Counted from the first letter of the stretch, positions 38,701 to 50,919 are shown. The stretch is 64,000 nucleotides of DNA from Arthonia radiata (GCA_002989075.1 PSQN01000003.1:627366-691365); one strand, 5' to 3'. Numbers and translations are program-made. Notes: generated by a model not told the origin, from the letters alone.

Positions 38701-39324
38701 AATAGTGTAGAGAGATCGGACTGTATTGATAGTCTGAGCTTCTATTACTATTAGGCCGTCAACATACCGCCCCTCGGTGGTTAGTTGTCCGGTTCAATTA
38801 ACTTTTGGCTTGTTTTGGCCAAGAGTTACCTTACCTCCCCTCTTTCTAAGCTTGTTGAAGCTTAGAAGGTTAATTCCGAATTTCTTAACAAACAAAACTT
38901 TGTTTAGAACAATTGTTTTATTCTTAAAGAACAGTTTTGCTTTGCCTGTCTAGAAGGCTTGGATTGACTTCCCCCCTCCCCAACGAATAATCTAGTTAGT
39001 TGGCCGGATATCCGTTAGAAGGTCAATATTCGAGCAAATATAGCTTATTAAGCCTGTATCGAGGATCTAAGAATTAGTAGAGTGATTGACTCTGTCTAGT
39101 AATACTGTAAAGCATTGCTCTTCTTGTAGGTTGAAACTATATACAGAAAACATTAAAAAATTGGTGTTTTTGGAGCTTTTATTGGAATTTAGCCGGAGAT
39201 TTGGGTATTTTTTCCAATAAGTTGCCGGTTTATGCTCCTTTTTGTTGCAAAAGGAGCATTTTTCTTGGTTTTTACTTAGAGATTTTAATTTTCTCCGGTT
39301 CTTTGTATCGATTTGTTGTCTATT

Positions 39325-39774
39325 TGTTACGATCTTACTATATTGGGCTAGTATAGAGCTAAGCGCAGCCAGCCTTATTAAAGCATCATACAGCATACCC
39401 GACAACTTCAATATAGCGACGTCGGCAACGTCGCTATATCGCAATAGAATCCCGACTACGCGATAAAAAGACTGTCGGGACCGTTAAACACAGAGAAACA
39501 TACCTATATACCTTAGACTATATAGCTAGACTAATAACCGACCTTAGAATAGACTTTAGTCTATTAACTTAACATTTAAATATAAGTTCCTTAACTATAT
39601 TTAAGTAACGTACTTTACCTTCTGTTTACTTTAGTCAAGCCTCTTTTACCTTCTATAATCTGTCTCGCCTCTCCTATCTTTTAGTCTCTAGCACACAAAA
39701 CACCCACTACTAAGGTTAATAAGTACACAAGGTAAGTAAGCCTTAGTTCGGTCCTCCCAGCGACCGACGTTATA
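39325..39774 (+). repeat. Gypsy2 5' LTR
   Basis: 450 bp, TGTTACGATC...CGTTATA. By eye it differs from the 3' LTR at about forty positions, all transitions, with no length change. Confidence 0.93.
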
Positions 39775-42700
39775 CTTTAACAGACTCGCTACAAAAGCAG
39801 AGAAAGTAGATTAATTATATCTACTACTTCGGCACCCAACAGCCGCGACGCTGCGGATAGATTAGCCAACAGAATAACTAGCACAAGTAAGATATTAAAC
39901 GTTAACACTAAGATAGGAAAAAGCTTCTTAGATAAATGTTCCGAAGTTACTTTATTTTTAATACGCCTAGCTATATACTTTAAAACTTATAAAGACTAGT
40001 TCCTAAACAATACTACTATAGTTTTATTTGCTATCTCTTATATAGATAGAGATACCTATAAGTAAGTTAAGTACTACCTCGACGATTTCTTGTTTACTCC
40101 GATAAAGAGTAGGCGCAAGGATACCGACGAGTTCTTTGCTAGCTTTATCTTCTTTTAGAAGAAGCTTCGTAAAATCTTTAGACAGACCGACGCTGGACGC
40201 GTCGCTATTAGGAAGCTTAGGAACCTTAAGTAGATAGAACCAGCGAGCAGATACGCCGTCGAATTTATATAGTATACTAATTAAACAGAATAAGACAAGA
40301 AACCCCTTATCGAGACCTTTTATAAAGGACTTAAGAATTATGTTAAGAAAATAATTTATATTCGTAGAGAGAAGTTCGATGATCTCGACAACTTTATACA
40401 ACGAGCAAAGGAGATCGACGACAGTAACTTCGAAAGACAAATAAAAAAGAAGGGTAACCCTACTAATAGGTTCTATAGAATAAAGAATCGAGCAAACTTA
40501 CGATAAGACCGAGGCAATTCAATAGAGTTAGATTTTATCAAGCTTCGGGGGAAACTAAACAACCAGAAACGAGAATACAGAATAAAGAACAAGCTATGCT
40601 TATATTGCAGAAAACCAGGGCATTAAGTTAAAGAATGCCGTTTCAAGAAACAATAGTTCAACAGTACCGGCAGAAACGGGCACAACAACCGATCTTAGAA
40701 ACCCTGTCTTCTACGACAACAGTTTAATATAACTACTCAGACAAAAGAGGACAATAGTCGCGATAAGGCAATAAAACTACTAGCAGCCTTCTCCGACCGC
40801 TGATAGAAGGACCCGACCGAGGGTTGTCTTCTCTAAAAATTAGGTCTCTTACAGAAGACTATCCAGAACTAGTATAAGTACGTTACTAGACTAACTAAGG
40901 AGCAGAAGGACATCTACTGGAATACCTTCTGTAACTAGAAAAACACTCACTAGGTTTCGTTCAATAAGAAGCATAACGAGTAGAACTTATTTAACTTACA
41001 CAAAAACTAGGACACAGACATTAAGTTATAAGAAGAAACAAAGAAACAACAAATAAAATAGGAACAACAAAATCTACAGGACTGGAACAACATTAACTAT
41101 ACTATTCTAAGGCATTAGATACTAAGTACCGTTATACCACACAAAACACTATTCTAAACCGCGTGCTACGATAACAATTGTACGATCTATAAATCTAACA
41201 AACAAGAATTAGGATGATAGCCGAAGAAACTAATATCTTTGAAACAAGATTCGATACAAGAACTAGACCTTATCCGAGGACAACCTAAGTTATCTTATCT
41301 AAAGACCTAAGAGAAATCTAAGGAAGAATAGACCGTAGAAGCTAAGCAAGATAGTAGCTACAATACGTTACAGACAAAACAACGACTCGAAGACAAAAAT
41401 ATAGATTCTAATAGTACAGAATCCTCGCTTAAGAACGATTATAACTAGAAAGAGCAAACCTCAATCCGTTGGAAAGAAATAATATAGAGACTTTATTAGT
41501 TAGCCTTTTACGATAGAAAGTTAAGCGCTAATAGAGATATTAATAATATTCTAGGATATATTTACTTACGCTTATAACAACTAGTAAACCACCTTATTAG
41601 GGGTTTAGAATTGCGTAGTTAGTACTAATATCTTCGACTAACAATATATAACCTACAGATACGATAGGTTTTAACTAGCGATAGTTATATAATTAAAGCA
41701 GGGATCGTAAACGACAAACTAGACGTTATAATAAAAGTAGTACTAGAACACCCTATACAGGCATTCTTACAGCAAATTAACCGACAATAGGTTCCGGTAC
41801 CTAAAATACTCTAGAACGTATACGATTAACAGAGAAAAGACTAGGCCGACTGCTTTAAGGGCAGTAGTATCGGCCCGTTCAACGGTTAGACTCTCTAGAA
41901 GTCTAGCTCTACGCGAGCTTAACTACCTATAGAATATATATGTATACTCGGGCAACAATAAACTATAGAAGCATTAAAATTATAATCGATTTAGACGCAA
42001 TAGGCAACTTTATCTTAATACGCTACGTTAAGGAGTACTAAATATAAACATAAAAGAAGAAATTACCCTACGTACTGTTTAGATTTTAAGGAGCAGAGAA
42101 AAGAGTTAACTACAAGACTTTGCTAATAGGTATAATAATTGAAGACTATTAGAAAGAAATTACTTATAATATTATAGATATTAACTAGTATTACGCCGTA
42201 CTAGGTATACCCTAGTTGCAACAATATAACCTAGAAGTAGATTAAAGAACTAAGAAACTTCTCTTTACTAGATACAAGCACTCTAGATAAGAGTCGTTCT
42301 GCGGAATAGATACTTTACAAGCTATTTTTAGTAGTAAGAATAAGGAGCGCGATAAAGAACTTATACGGGTTAGTACTACTATACTCTAACATTTAGACAT
42401 CTTACAAGAAAAGTCTAACGCAGTATCTTATCTGTAGCCAACTACGCGCAAGTATAAATAAGAGACAACTATACGCCAACGATTCTATACGACAACAAGT
42501 ACTCAGTTAATTACTAAGATACCCGAAAAATACAATTAATTTCGATATCTATTTAAGGAAGCTGAGCCGGACTTAGCTCTCCTAGAACACAAACCGTAGG
42601 ATTATACAATACCTTTATAAGAAGGCAAGACGCCAACATTTGGTTCAATATACTCCCTATTAGAAGCAGAAAATTAAGCGCTCTGCGACTATCTTAACAA

Positions 42701-45399
42701 AAATCTTAAGAAAGAATTTATCTAAAAATTAATATTACTAGCCGGATACCTGATACTCTTCGTACCAAAGAAGAATAGTAAACTACGACTCTACGTAGAT
42801 TATAGACAATTAAACAGAGTAACTATTAAAAACCGGTACCCTTTACTACGCATCGACAAAATAACAGACCGATTGTATAACGTACAATAGTTTACTAAGT
42901 TTAACCTATAAAGAGCCTATAACTTAATCTGTATAAAGGAAGGTAAAGAATGAAAGACGGCCTTCTAAACTAGATACAGACTTTTTAAGTATTGCGTTAT
43001 ACCTTTTAAGCTAATAAACGTACTAGTATTATTTTAGAAACTAATTAACAACACACTTAGTAATTATCTGGACATATTTATAACTGCTTACCTAGACGAT
43101 ATCCTAGTATACAGCTAAATACTAGAAGAACATAAAGAACATATTAAGAAGGTATTAGAAAGATTGGCGCGTGCCGATTTATAAATTAATATCGAGAAAA
43201 TACAGTTTTACCAACAATCTGTCGAATTTCTTAGATTTATAATTACCGAATACGGTCTCTAAATGAAAGATTCGAAGATCTAATCTATTCTAATCTAGCC
43301 TATACTAAAGAATATAAAACAATTACAACAGTTTCTTAGTTTTGTTAACTACTACAGGCGATAGATATTTAACTTTAGCCAAATTATAGCACCGCTGTCT
43401 CAACAGACAAAATAATCGACAGGATTCTTCTAGACGCAAAAAGAACAATCAGTATTCAAAGAGCTTAAGGAAGCTTTTAAGATCGGGCCCGTACTAGCAA
43501 TATTCGACCCTAACCTGCCGATTATTATAGAAACAGACGCGTTAGACTATATAATTAGAGTATGTATAAGTTAAAACAACAAAGAAAGAAAGCTTAGACT
43601 AGTAGCTTTCTACTCGAGAAAGATATTACCTATAGAATAGAATTATAATATCTACAATAAAGAGCTCTTAGCTATTATAGCAGCATTCGAAACATAGCGA
43701 GCTTACCTAGAAGGAGCAAACTATACAATTATGTATACATAGACTATAAGAACCTAACTTACTTTATAACAATAAAGAAACTTAATTGCAGATAAGTTAG
43801 ATAGTTAAAGACTATAACTCTATACAACTTTATTATTATCTACAAAAAGGGTTTTAAGAACGATAGAGCCGACGCTCTAAGCCGACGTTTAGATTACCTT
43901 AATAACAAGAAACACGTCGAACACGCAATATTCCGAGAACACAATAATGAGATTAGATACAATTAATTGGCTATAACAATCGAGTTTGTTATCGAACTAG
44001 ACAGCCGAATTCTAGATATCCTAAACGACCCTAAGACCTACTAGAAAAACGAGAAACAACACCTAGGATTAACTAAGAACAATAAAGGCTATTACAAATT
44101 TTAAGGTAAAATCTATGTTCCGAGGAATCTAATCCAATATATTATTAGTAACTTCTACGATAACCTAACAAAGGGACACAAGGGCATCGACAACACTATT
44201 AAAAAGATTACATAAACCTACTATATTCCGAGAATCTAACACTACGTCGAGAACTATATCCAAGAATGTAATATATACGCAAGAACCAAGCACCCGAGGT
44301 ATTTACTATACAGTAAACTATAATTACTAGAAACACCCGAGAGACTATAGTATACAGTCTTACTAGACTTTATTACTAAGCTACTAACCTTTAGGGATCT
44401 ACTTACAGAAGTAGTCTACGATGCTATTCTAGTTATATACGACAAACTAACAAAGTACGCGTACTTCGTATCTTACAAGGAAGCTAGCAATTTAGAACAA
44501 TTAGTATATACATTCCTTCGGATTATCCTGGCAAACTATAGTTAACCACAAAAAATTGTCTTAGACAGAGACCAAAAATTCGTCTTGCGATTTTAAATAT
44601 CCCTAATGCAACAACTAGAGACAAAATAAAAGATATCTACGTTATTTTATCCGCAAACAGATAGACAAATAGAACGGACAAATTAAACGTTAGAACAATA
44701 TCTGCGGGCATATATTAACTACTAGTAAAACGACTGGGTACAATTACTACTAGTAGCGCAAGTAGCGTACAACGATACAAAGAACGATATAACCAAGATA
44801 ACACCGTTCTATATCTTATACGGCTATTACCCTCTTTAGGGTAGATAACTACAAAACACTATAGAAAACGATACTGCTACGCGAATAGCAACGAATATAA
44901 AAACCCTGCACCAGCAGTTAAAGGCAGACAGCGAGTTTATTAACGAACAAACAAGAAAATAGTATAACAAGTTAAGAACTACCTTAAACACAGGTATAAA
45001 AGAGGGGGAAAGAGCTTACTTACTTATAAGAAATATAAAAACTATCAGACTAAGCAAGAAACTTAACTATACTAAGACAAGACTGTTTAAAATCTTATAG
45101 CAATTGGGACTCATAACATTCAAACTTAAACTTCTAAAGATAATAAGAATATATCCTATATTCTACGTAGCGCTGTTAGAACCAGCCTATTTCCGAGAAG
45201 TAGAACGACCTAACTCAGAAATCCTTTCTAACAATTAAGAACCCGAGTATAAGGTCGAAATAGTTCGAGCTTACAGATAATACCGAGGCAAACGACAGTA
45301 TCTTATAAAGTAGAAAGAATATTCCGAATACAAAAATTAATGGAAACCGAAATAAAACCTAATTAACTATAAAGACACTATTTAACGATATTAGAACTA

Positions 45400-46147
45400 G
45401 AATATTAATCGGTCGTAGTAACACTAATACTCTAATCTACTATCTAATGTACCTTACCGGCACTTAGGTTACCTATAAACGAACCAGCCTACTATATTAG
45501 TAGCCTACTATCTAACTTTAGAAACGGATTATTACGAAAATCTATACTTAGGCTACTTAGCACATCTACGATATTACTACCGAACATAGCCGCCAACCAT
45601 TCTTCTTTAAACAATATGTTATTCTAATTTATTTTGTTCTGCGCCTAGATACGCAACCTTTCGAGCTTCTTCTTTAAATCTATAACCGCCGCTTTAGTAA
45701 CTTTACGCTACCTTTTTGCCGTACGAACGACTTTCTTCTCTTTCGCTAAACGCTTACGTTGCTTCTAGAGGGCATTCGACACCTATAAGTACTAAGAACA
45801 GATACTCCGAGCTAAAATAGATTAAATTTATATTAAAAAACAGACGTAGGATAGGAACTAACCATTCTCTAACAACGGGTGAACGTTACACAACTTCTTG
45901 TTACAAGTATACATAAAACACGATACCTTCCTAAACTTTAGAACACACTTCTTACTTAAATAAGCGCAGCGGGAATATAGAGGCATCTCTCGGCTATAGA
46001 CTTCAACGAGGACAGTATTAATCTTAAGCGCTTTATTAGCGTTAAAAACTTTCTTAACTTTAGGTATAACGACTTATAGAACTAGATCTACTATAGAGAG
46101 ACAACAAAGTTTTAATGTCTTTAGGGCCGTTAAGGACGACTAGCCTT
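45400..46147 (-). other. Gypsy2 3' region with antisense coding signal
   Basis: Between the chromodomain and the polypurine tract the minus strand has protein-like stretches. One from about 46060 to 45880 is cysteine-rich, with paired cysteines and His spaced like a zinc-binding fold. Another from about 45770 to 45640 is a lysine/arginine-rich, coiled-coil-like segment. The plus strand here shows no comparable signal. No family was recognised, and the cysteine spacing only loosely recalls transposase C-terminal zinc ribbons. Fossil remnant, interrupted. Confidence 0.4.
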
Positions 46148-46162
46148 AAAGAGGGGATCTTG

Positions 46163-46612
46163 TGTTACGATCTTACTATATTGGGCTAGTATAGGGCTAA
46201 GCGCAGCCAGCCTTATTAGAGCATTATACAGTATACCTAACGACTCTAATATAGCGACGTTAGCAACGTCGCTATATTGCAATAGAATTTCGATTACGCG
46301 ATAAAGAGACTATCGAGACCGTTAGACACAGAGGAACATACTTATATACCTTAGACTATATAGCTAAACTAATAACCGACCTTAGAATAGACTTTAGTCT
46401 ATTAACTTAATATCTAAATATAAGTTTCTTAACTATATTTAAGTAACGTACTTTACCTTCTGTCTACTTTAGTTAAGCCCCTTTTACCTTCTGTAATCTG
46501 TCTCGCCTCTCCTGTCTTTTAGTCTCTAGCACACGAGACATCTACTACCAAGGTCGATAAGTATACAAGGTAAGTGAGCCTTAGTTCGGTCCTCCCAGCG
46601 ACCGGCGTTACA
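46163..46612 (+). repeat. Gypsy2 3' LTR
   Basis: 450 bp, TGTTACGATC...CGTTACA, the less mutated of the pair. It carries an inverted motif, TAGCGACGT...ACGTCGCTA, near 46253-46275. Confidence 0.93.
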
Positions 46613-47403
46613 CTATTGCAGTAAAAACCTTTTCTGCTGGGGTACTACCGCGGATTCGGCGAGACTCGTCTATAAGTTAACTAAATAAGTCCTGTAGACT
46701 TATATCGCTAGTCGTTTACCAGTAGCTCTAGCTAATAATAGCTACTGTGTGCTTGTATTCGGAGGTTAGATTGTGAAGGACGTAGGTAGCTACTACCTTG
46801 TTGGGTAGTGCTAGTCCTCGGGTTGCCAAATCGTCCGTTAATTGTCTAATTTTAGCGAGATAAAGCTCAAGGTTTTTTACCTTACCTAGTATAGTGCTAA
46901 AGAGCTCCTTGCAAATTAGAAACTCGAAACTAAAACCTTTCGATTCGTATAACCTTTTTAGGCTATTTCAAAGCTCTAGAGAATTATAAATCCCCTTTGT
47001 TTAAATAAGGGGACCGTCCTCTAGAGTTAGTCGAATAAGGGCTGCTGCCCTTGTCGACCGTTCCTGGCGGCTAGCTTCGGTAATATCTCTAGCTAAATAG
47101 CTAGAAAAAGGGATTATAACATTACTGTAGCCCTTTTTAGTTAAAAGGGCCTCCATTCGAATCGACCAAATGTCTCAATTAGTAGAGCCCTTAAGTTTAG
47201 GGATCTTGTGAGAGGAGTCTATAGCCGAATATATGGTCGGAGATTCCCAAAAAAAGGAAATTCTGTTCTAATAGTTGAATTGAGCTCAAAATTTAGAGTC
47301 GATTGGTAATAGGATCGTCCGGAGGTGCCGATAGGTGTCGTAGAGGAAATATTTTCTAAAAAGGAAATTCGAAAGGAATTGGTGCTAACCCGGGCTTATA
47401 ACC

Positions 47404-47910
47404 TGTTCAAAAAGGTACAGGAAAGAAGAAGAATACTACTACAAAGAGTAGAAAGACGAGATCAGCTTAAAACTAGTACAATACTTAGGCTTAATATAGG
47501 TACAATACTTAGTAGTAAGGAGAAGCTGTTATTATATTGTCTATCTTGTTAGCTAGAATCCTCTAGAGAGATTCTAGCTTATATATCTAAGTCTAGCGGC
47601 CTGTGTAGGACCTACTAGATATCTGTTCTTTTAAATAGAGGCCAGACAACCTATAACTTACTATATAAGACGGTAATTTCGTCTATCTAAAACTATTAGT
47701 CTTAGTCTATCCTGTGTTGTCTTAGACTATAGGCCAGCTGTCTAGAACGGATCGTACAATGCTCCTTTTTGTCTTAGGTTCGGGCTACTAGGCCCGATCC
47801 TTTAGGTAAAAGGCTTGTTCTATTCTAGGCCGGGACAGCTGGTAGGACCTGTCCAATACTCCGGGCCTCTAAGGGTTCCGGCTAACCAGCTAGTTGGTTA
47901 ATTTTTAACA
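47404..47910 (-). repeat. Copia tandem, right LTR (5' LTR of the right copy)
   Basis: 507 bp, minus orientation, with the primer-binding site on its left side (about 47391-47403). Its right end joins copia internal sequence of opposite orientation at 47911. Confidence 0.9.
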
Positions 47911-50390
47911 TTATACTACCGGGCTACTTTAGATATATTAAGATAAAGCGCTAAAAGTAGCTATCTATATTTATAATAGGACTCCTTATACTAGATTACT
48001 GGGGTTTATTACCCCGTATAAAGTAAAATACGGTAAAAAACTGAATGTTAGTACTATTAAAATTTAGAGCTTAGTTACTTATCTTAAAGAACTTAAATTA
48101 AAAAAACTAGACGCTAGAGCAACTACCTATATCCTAATAGGCTACAAATCGAACCAATATAAGCTCTTAGACCCTAATAGCCGGAAGATTTACTAAGGAA
48201 GAGACGTCTACGTTTAGAAAGAAAAATTTGTTTAGAACCTACAACAGTTGGAGCTTAAAGAGCTAGCTGACTAAGAAACCTAGATATTAACCAAGCTACC
48301 GCCGGGTAGAAAGGCGCTAAAAGGGCGCTAGATACTAAAGATTAAGTATTCTTTAAAGAGCAAACCGATTTTTAAAGTCCGCTGGGTAGCTAAGAGCTGT
48401 TAGCAAAGACTTAGCCTCAATTTTATAGAGATCTTTACGAATATAGTAAATTTAATTACTTAACGGCTTATATTAGCCTTAGTAGCAGAGAAAGACTAAG
48501 AAATAAAGCAATAGAACGTAAAATTAGTTTATTCTAACGTAAAGTTAGACGAAGTTATCTATATTAAGCAACTAACTAGCCTATTTAACAGAACTAATAA
48601 AGTTTATTAAATAAAGAAGGCCCTTTACGGTCTAAAATAGGCCGACCAATAGTAAAAAATCTATCTTTAAGAATTACTAAGGAGAATAGATTTTAAACCT
48701 CTAGTATCTGATTAGTCAGTTTATATTTAAAAAACTAAAAAGCAGGCAATTTTAATTATCTATGTAGACAATATATTAGCTGTATTTAATTTTACCGAAA
48801 CAATCTTTAGAATCTATCAGAAACTAAATAAGACTCTTATAGTTAAGAACTTAGGAAACGTTAGTAAGTTTCTAGAAATTAAAATTATTCGAGATTGTCT
48901 AGCGAAAACGATTTGTCTAGACTAGTCGACTTATTTAGCTAAAATTATAACTAAATATTCGAAGAAAAACAGCTAAATGCCTGGGAAAATACTGTAGTCC
49001 GTCGGTTTAAAATTAATACTAAATCCTAATTAAGCTAGCAGTGCCAATATTTTTAATTATTAGCAACAAATTAGGTTAATTTTATATTTAATAATAAAGA
49101 TAAGACCCGATATTACCTTTATAACTAACCTACTAGCTTAGTACATATTAAATTCTAGTAAGAAGTACTAGAGAGTTTTAAGTAGCCTTTAAGCTTACTT
49201 AGATAAAACTTTTAACCTTAGCCTTTACTATAAATCTCCCTTAATAGACGGTATAACCGGCTATTATAACGTAAATTGGGGGGAAGACCTTAATACTAGA
49301 AGATCGACTATCAGCTATATCTTTTTACTTAGAAACGGAGCCCTTAGCTGAAATTTAAAGCTATAAAAAATAGTCGCCTTAAGCTCTTATAAGGCCGAAT
49401 ATATAGCTCTTAAAGAAGCTATAAAGAAATAGTTATTTATCTAATTAATTGCTACCGAACTGTCTAAAATTTTTGAAGAAAATTCGATTACTACCGTTTT
49501 AGCGGGTACTTTTAAAAAGTTTGCGGATAAAAAGACTCGGCGGGCTCTAACGTACTAAATAAGCATAAATTTGTCCGAGTAAGCTAGTTAAATTAGACCG
49601 GAGACTCTAGTTTTGTCGGTAAAACTGTTACTTACCGACAGCAATTTAGCAAAAGAACTTATAAAAAACTCTATCTTCTAAACTAAATCTAAGTATATTG
49701 ATATACAGTATTACTATATTAGAGAAAATGTTTAGACAGGCTAAATAGAGCTTAAATACGTTTTTATAAAGAAACAATTAGCAGACAGTTTAATAAAACT
49801 AATCGACTTAGCTAAAATACTAACGTTTAGAACTTAAATTAGCTTATAATTCGGCTAAAATAACTAGTCGATTAAGAGAGTATATTAAAAATTAACTAAC
49901 TAGCTAGTTAGCCGAAACTCCTAGGAGCCTAGAGTATTAAATAGGTTCTACTAGCTATCTCGATTTAAAATAGAACAAGCCTTTTATCTAAAGGGTCGGG
50001 CCTAGTAGCCCGAGCTTAAAACAAAAAGAAGCATTATACAACCTATTTTAGACAGCTAGCTTATAGTTTAAGACAATATAAAATAAACTTAAAGACTAAT
50101 AGTTTTAGATAGACAAAATTACTATCTTATATAGTAAGTTATAAGTTATCTAGCTTCTATTAAAAAGAACAGATATTTAGTAAGTCTTATACAGACCGCT
50201 AAACTTAAATATATAAGCTAGAATCTCTTTAGAGAATTCTAGCTAATAAGACAGACAATATAATAACAGCTTCTCCTTGCTACCAAGTATTGTACCTATA
50301 CTAAGCCTAAGTATTGTACTAGTCCCAAGCTGGTCTCGTCTTTCTACTCTTTATAGTAGTATTCTTCTTCTTCCCTGCACCTTTTTAACA
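47911..50390 (+). mobile_element. Copia3: 3' half of a copia element
   Basis: Plus-oriented copia internal sequence beginning inside integrase, at the equivalent of about 21121 in Copia1. It runs through reverse transcriptase and RNase H to a 3' LTR (49883-50390, 508 bp). The 5' LTR and gag are absent. The left end coincides exactly with the end of the opposed LTR at 47910. Heavily AT-shifted and broken. Confidence 0.88.
49883..50390 (+). repeat. Copia3 3' LTR
   Basis: 508 bp, starting TATTAAAAATT (TGTTGGAAATT after RIP) and ending CTTTTTAACA. It is followed by Gypsy2B leader sequence. Confidence 0.9.
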
Positions 50391-50919
50391 ACTAAAGTAG
50401 TAAATATAATTAATTTACTTTCTTTACTTTTATAGCGAGTTTATTAAAGTATAATTCTAGTCGCTAAGAATATTAAATTAAGGTTTACTTATCTATATAC
50501 TTATTAACCTTAGTAAGAGGTATCTTATATACTAAAGACTAAAAGGTAAAAGAGATAGAATAGATTATAAAAAGTAAGAGGAGCTTAACTAAGTAAATAA
50601 AAGATAAAGTATATTACCTAAATATAGTTTAGAAACTTATATTTAAATATTAAGTTAATAAACTAAAGTTTATCTTAAGATTAGCTATTAGTCTAGCTAT
50701 ATAGTCTAAGGTATATGGGGAAGTTTCTCTATATCCGTTAAGCCCGACAATACTTATATCGGGTTTATAGGGAATATAGGCTTTTAAAGCCGTTTTGTCC
50801 GATAATGCCTACAGCGGACTTATAAGCTTAGTCGGGAATGATGCTGATAGGGCTGAAATAACTGGCGGTTGTTGACACTTGGAAATGCGCTAGACCGTCT
50901 GGAGCTGGTGCTCGTAACA
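50391..50919 (-). mobile_element. Gypsy2B 5' LTR and leader, island edge
   Basis: The leader fragment is 50391-50449 and the LTR 50450-50919, ending CTCGTAACA (TGTTACGAG in element sense). The left half is saturated with RIP-type changes. From about 50740 the sequence keeps CG, CAG and CTG and looks nearly unmutated. Confidence 0.8.

Larger units (their letters stand above)
39325..46612 (+). mobile_element. Gypsy2: chromodomain Ty3/gypsy element, TSD CTATT
   Basis: A 7288-bp element with 450-bp LTRs flanked by CTATT at 39320-39324 and 46613-46617. Recognisable parts on the plus strand are gag ending in a zinc knuckle (C-x2-C-x4-H-x4-C near 40590-40640), a protease-like site (about 41970-42010), reverse transcriptase (about 42780-43150, with an AYLDDILVYS-type core near 43085), RNase H (about 43500-43800), integrase (about 44150-44850) and a chromodomain (about 45240-45370). 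A polypurine tract AAAGAGGGG (about 46148-46156) precedes the 3' LTR. Nested in copia gag and broken many times. Confidence 0.92.
35716..47403 (-). mobile_element. Copia tandem, right internal region (hosts Gypsy2)
   Basis: 35716-39324 and 46618-47403 are one copia internal region split by Gypsy2 in gag. It is the least mutated copia copy. It still has open frames of 116 codons (37720-38070, integrase C-terminal part with a GYGSNQYKLLD stretch) and 125 codons (39067-39444, end of gag with a CSFCNKKEH zinc-knuckle start; its N-terminal part reads into the Gypsy2 LTR). A reverse-transcriptase core is recognisable near 36810-36850 and RNase H ends near 35760. Broken, but only modestly. Confidence 0.9.
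30309..47910 (-). mobile_element. Copia tandem: two elements sharing one LTR
   Basis: Three minus-oriented LTRs (30309-30816, 35209-35715, 47404-47910) enclose two internal regions. The left internal region, 30817-35208 (4392 bp), is free of insertions. The right one, 35716-47403, is 4395 bp once Gypsy2 and its duplication are removed. Both have the copia order on the minus strand, with primer-binding sites next to the middle and right LTRs. The flanks GAAAT (30304-30308) and TTATA (47911-47915) do not match, so this is not a single insertion. Both internal regions are broken many times, the left much more heavily. Confidence 0.92.
29872..50919 (-). mobile_element. Gypsy2B: host element of the right nest, body replaced
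   Basis: 29872-30308 and 50450-50919 are one LTR type in the same minus orientation, related to the Gypsy2 LTR but distinct from it. The left copy (437 bp) equals the right copy (470 bp) minus its last 33 bp, with no length change. The outer flanks are TACAG (29867-29871) and TATAG (50920-50924), a target duplication differing by one transition. A leader of 59 bp (50391-50449) matching Gypsy2 positions 39775-39845 adjoins the right LTR, so that is the 5' end. The rest of the internal region is missing and copia elements fill the gap. Confidence 0.65.

Noticed and set aside
40024-40440. 138-codon minus-strand open frame in Gypsy2
   Set aside because: It lies opposite the gag region, whose plus-strand reading ends in a zinc knuckle. 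It is an antisense shadow, unlike the 3' antisense signals reported above.
50450-50919. Solo LTR with flanks TAAAG and TATAG
   Set aside because: Leader sequence of the related Gypsy2 element adjoins its left side, so it is the 5' LTR of an element. The flank pair with the LTR at 29872 (TACAG/TATAG) differs only by a transition and fits better.
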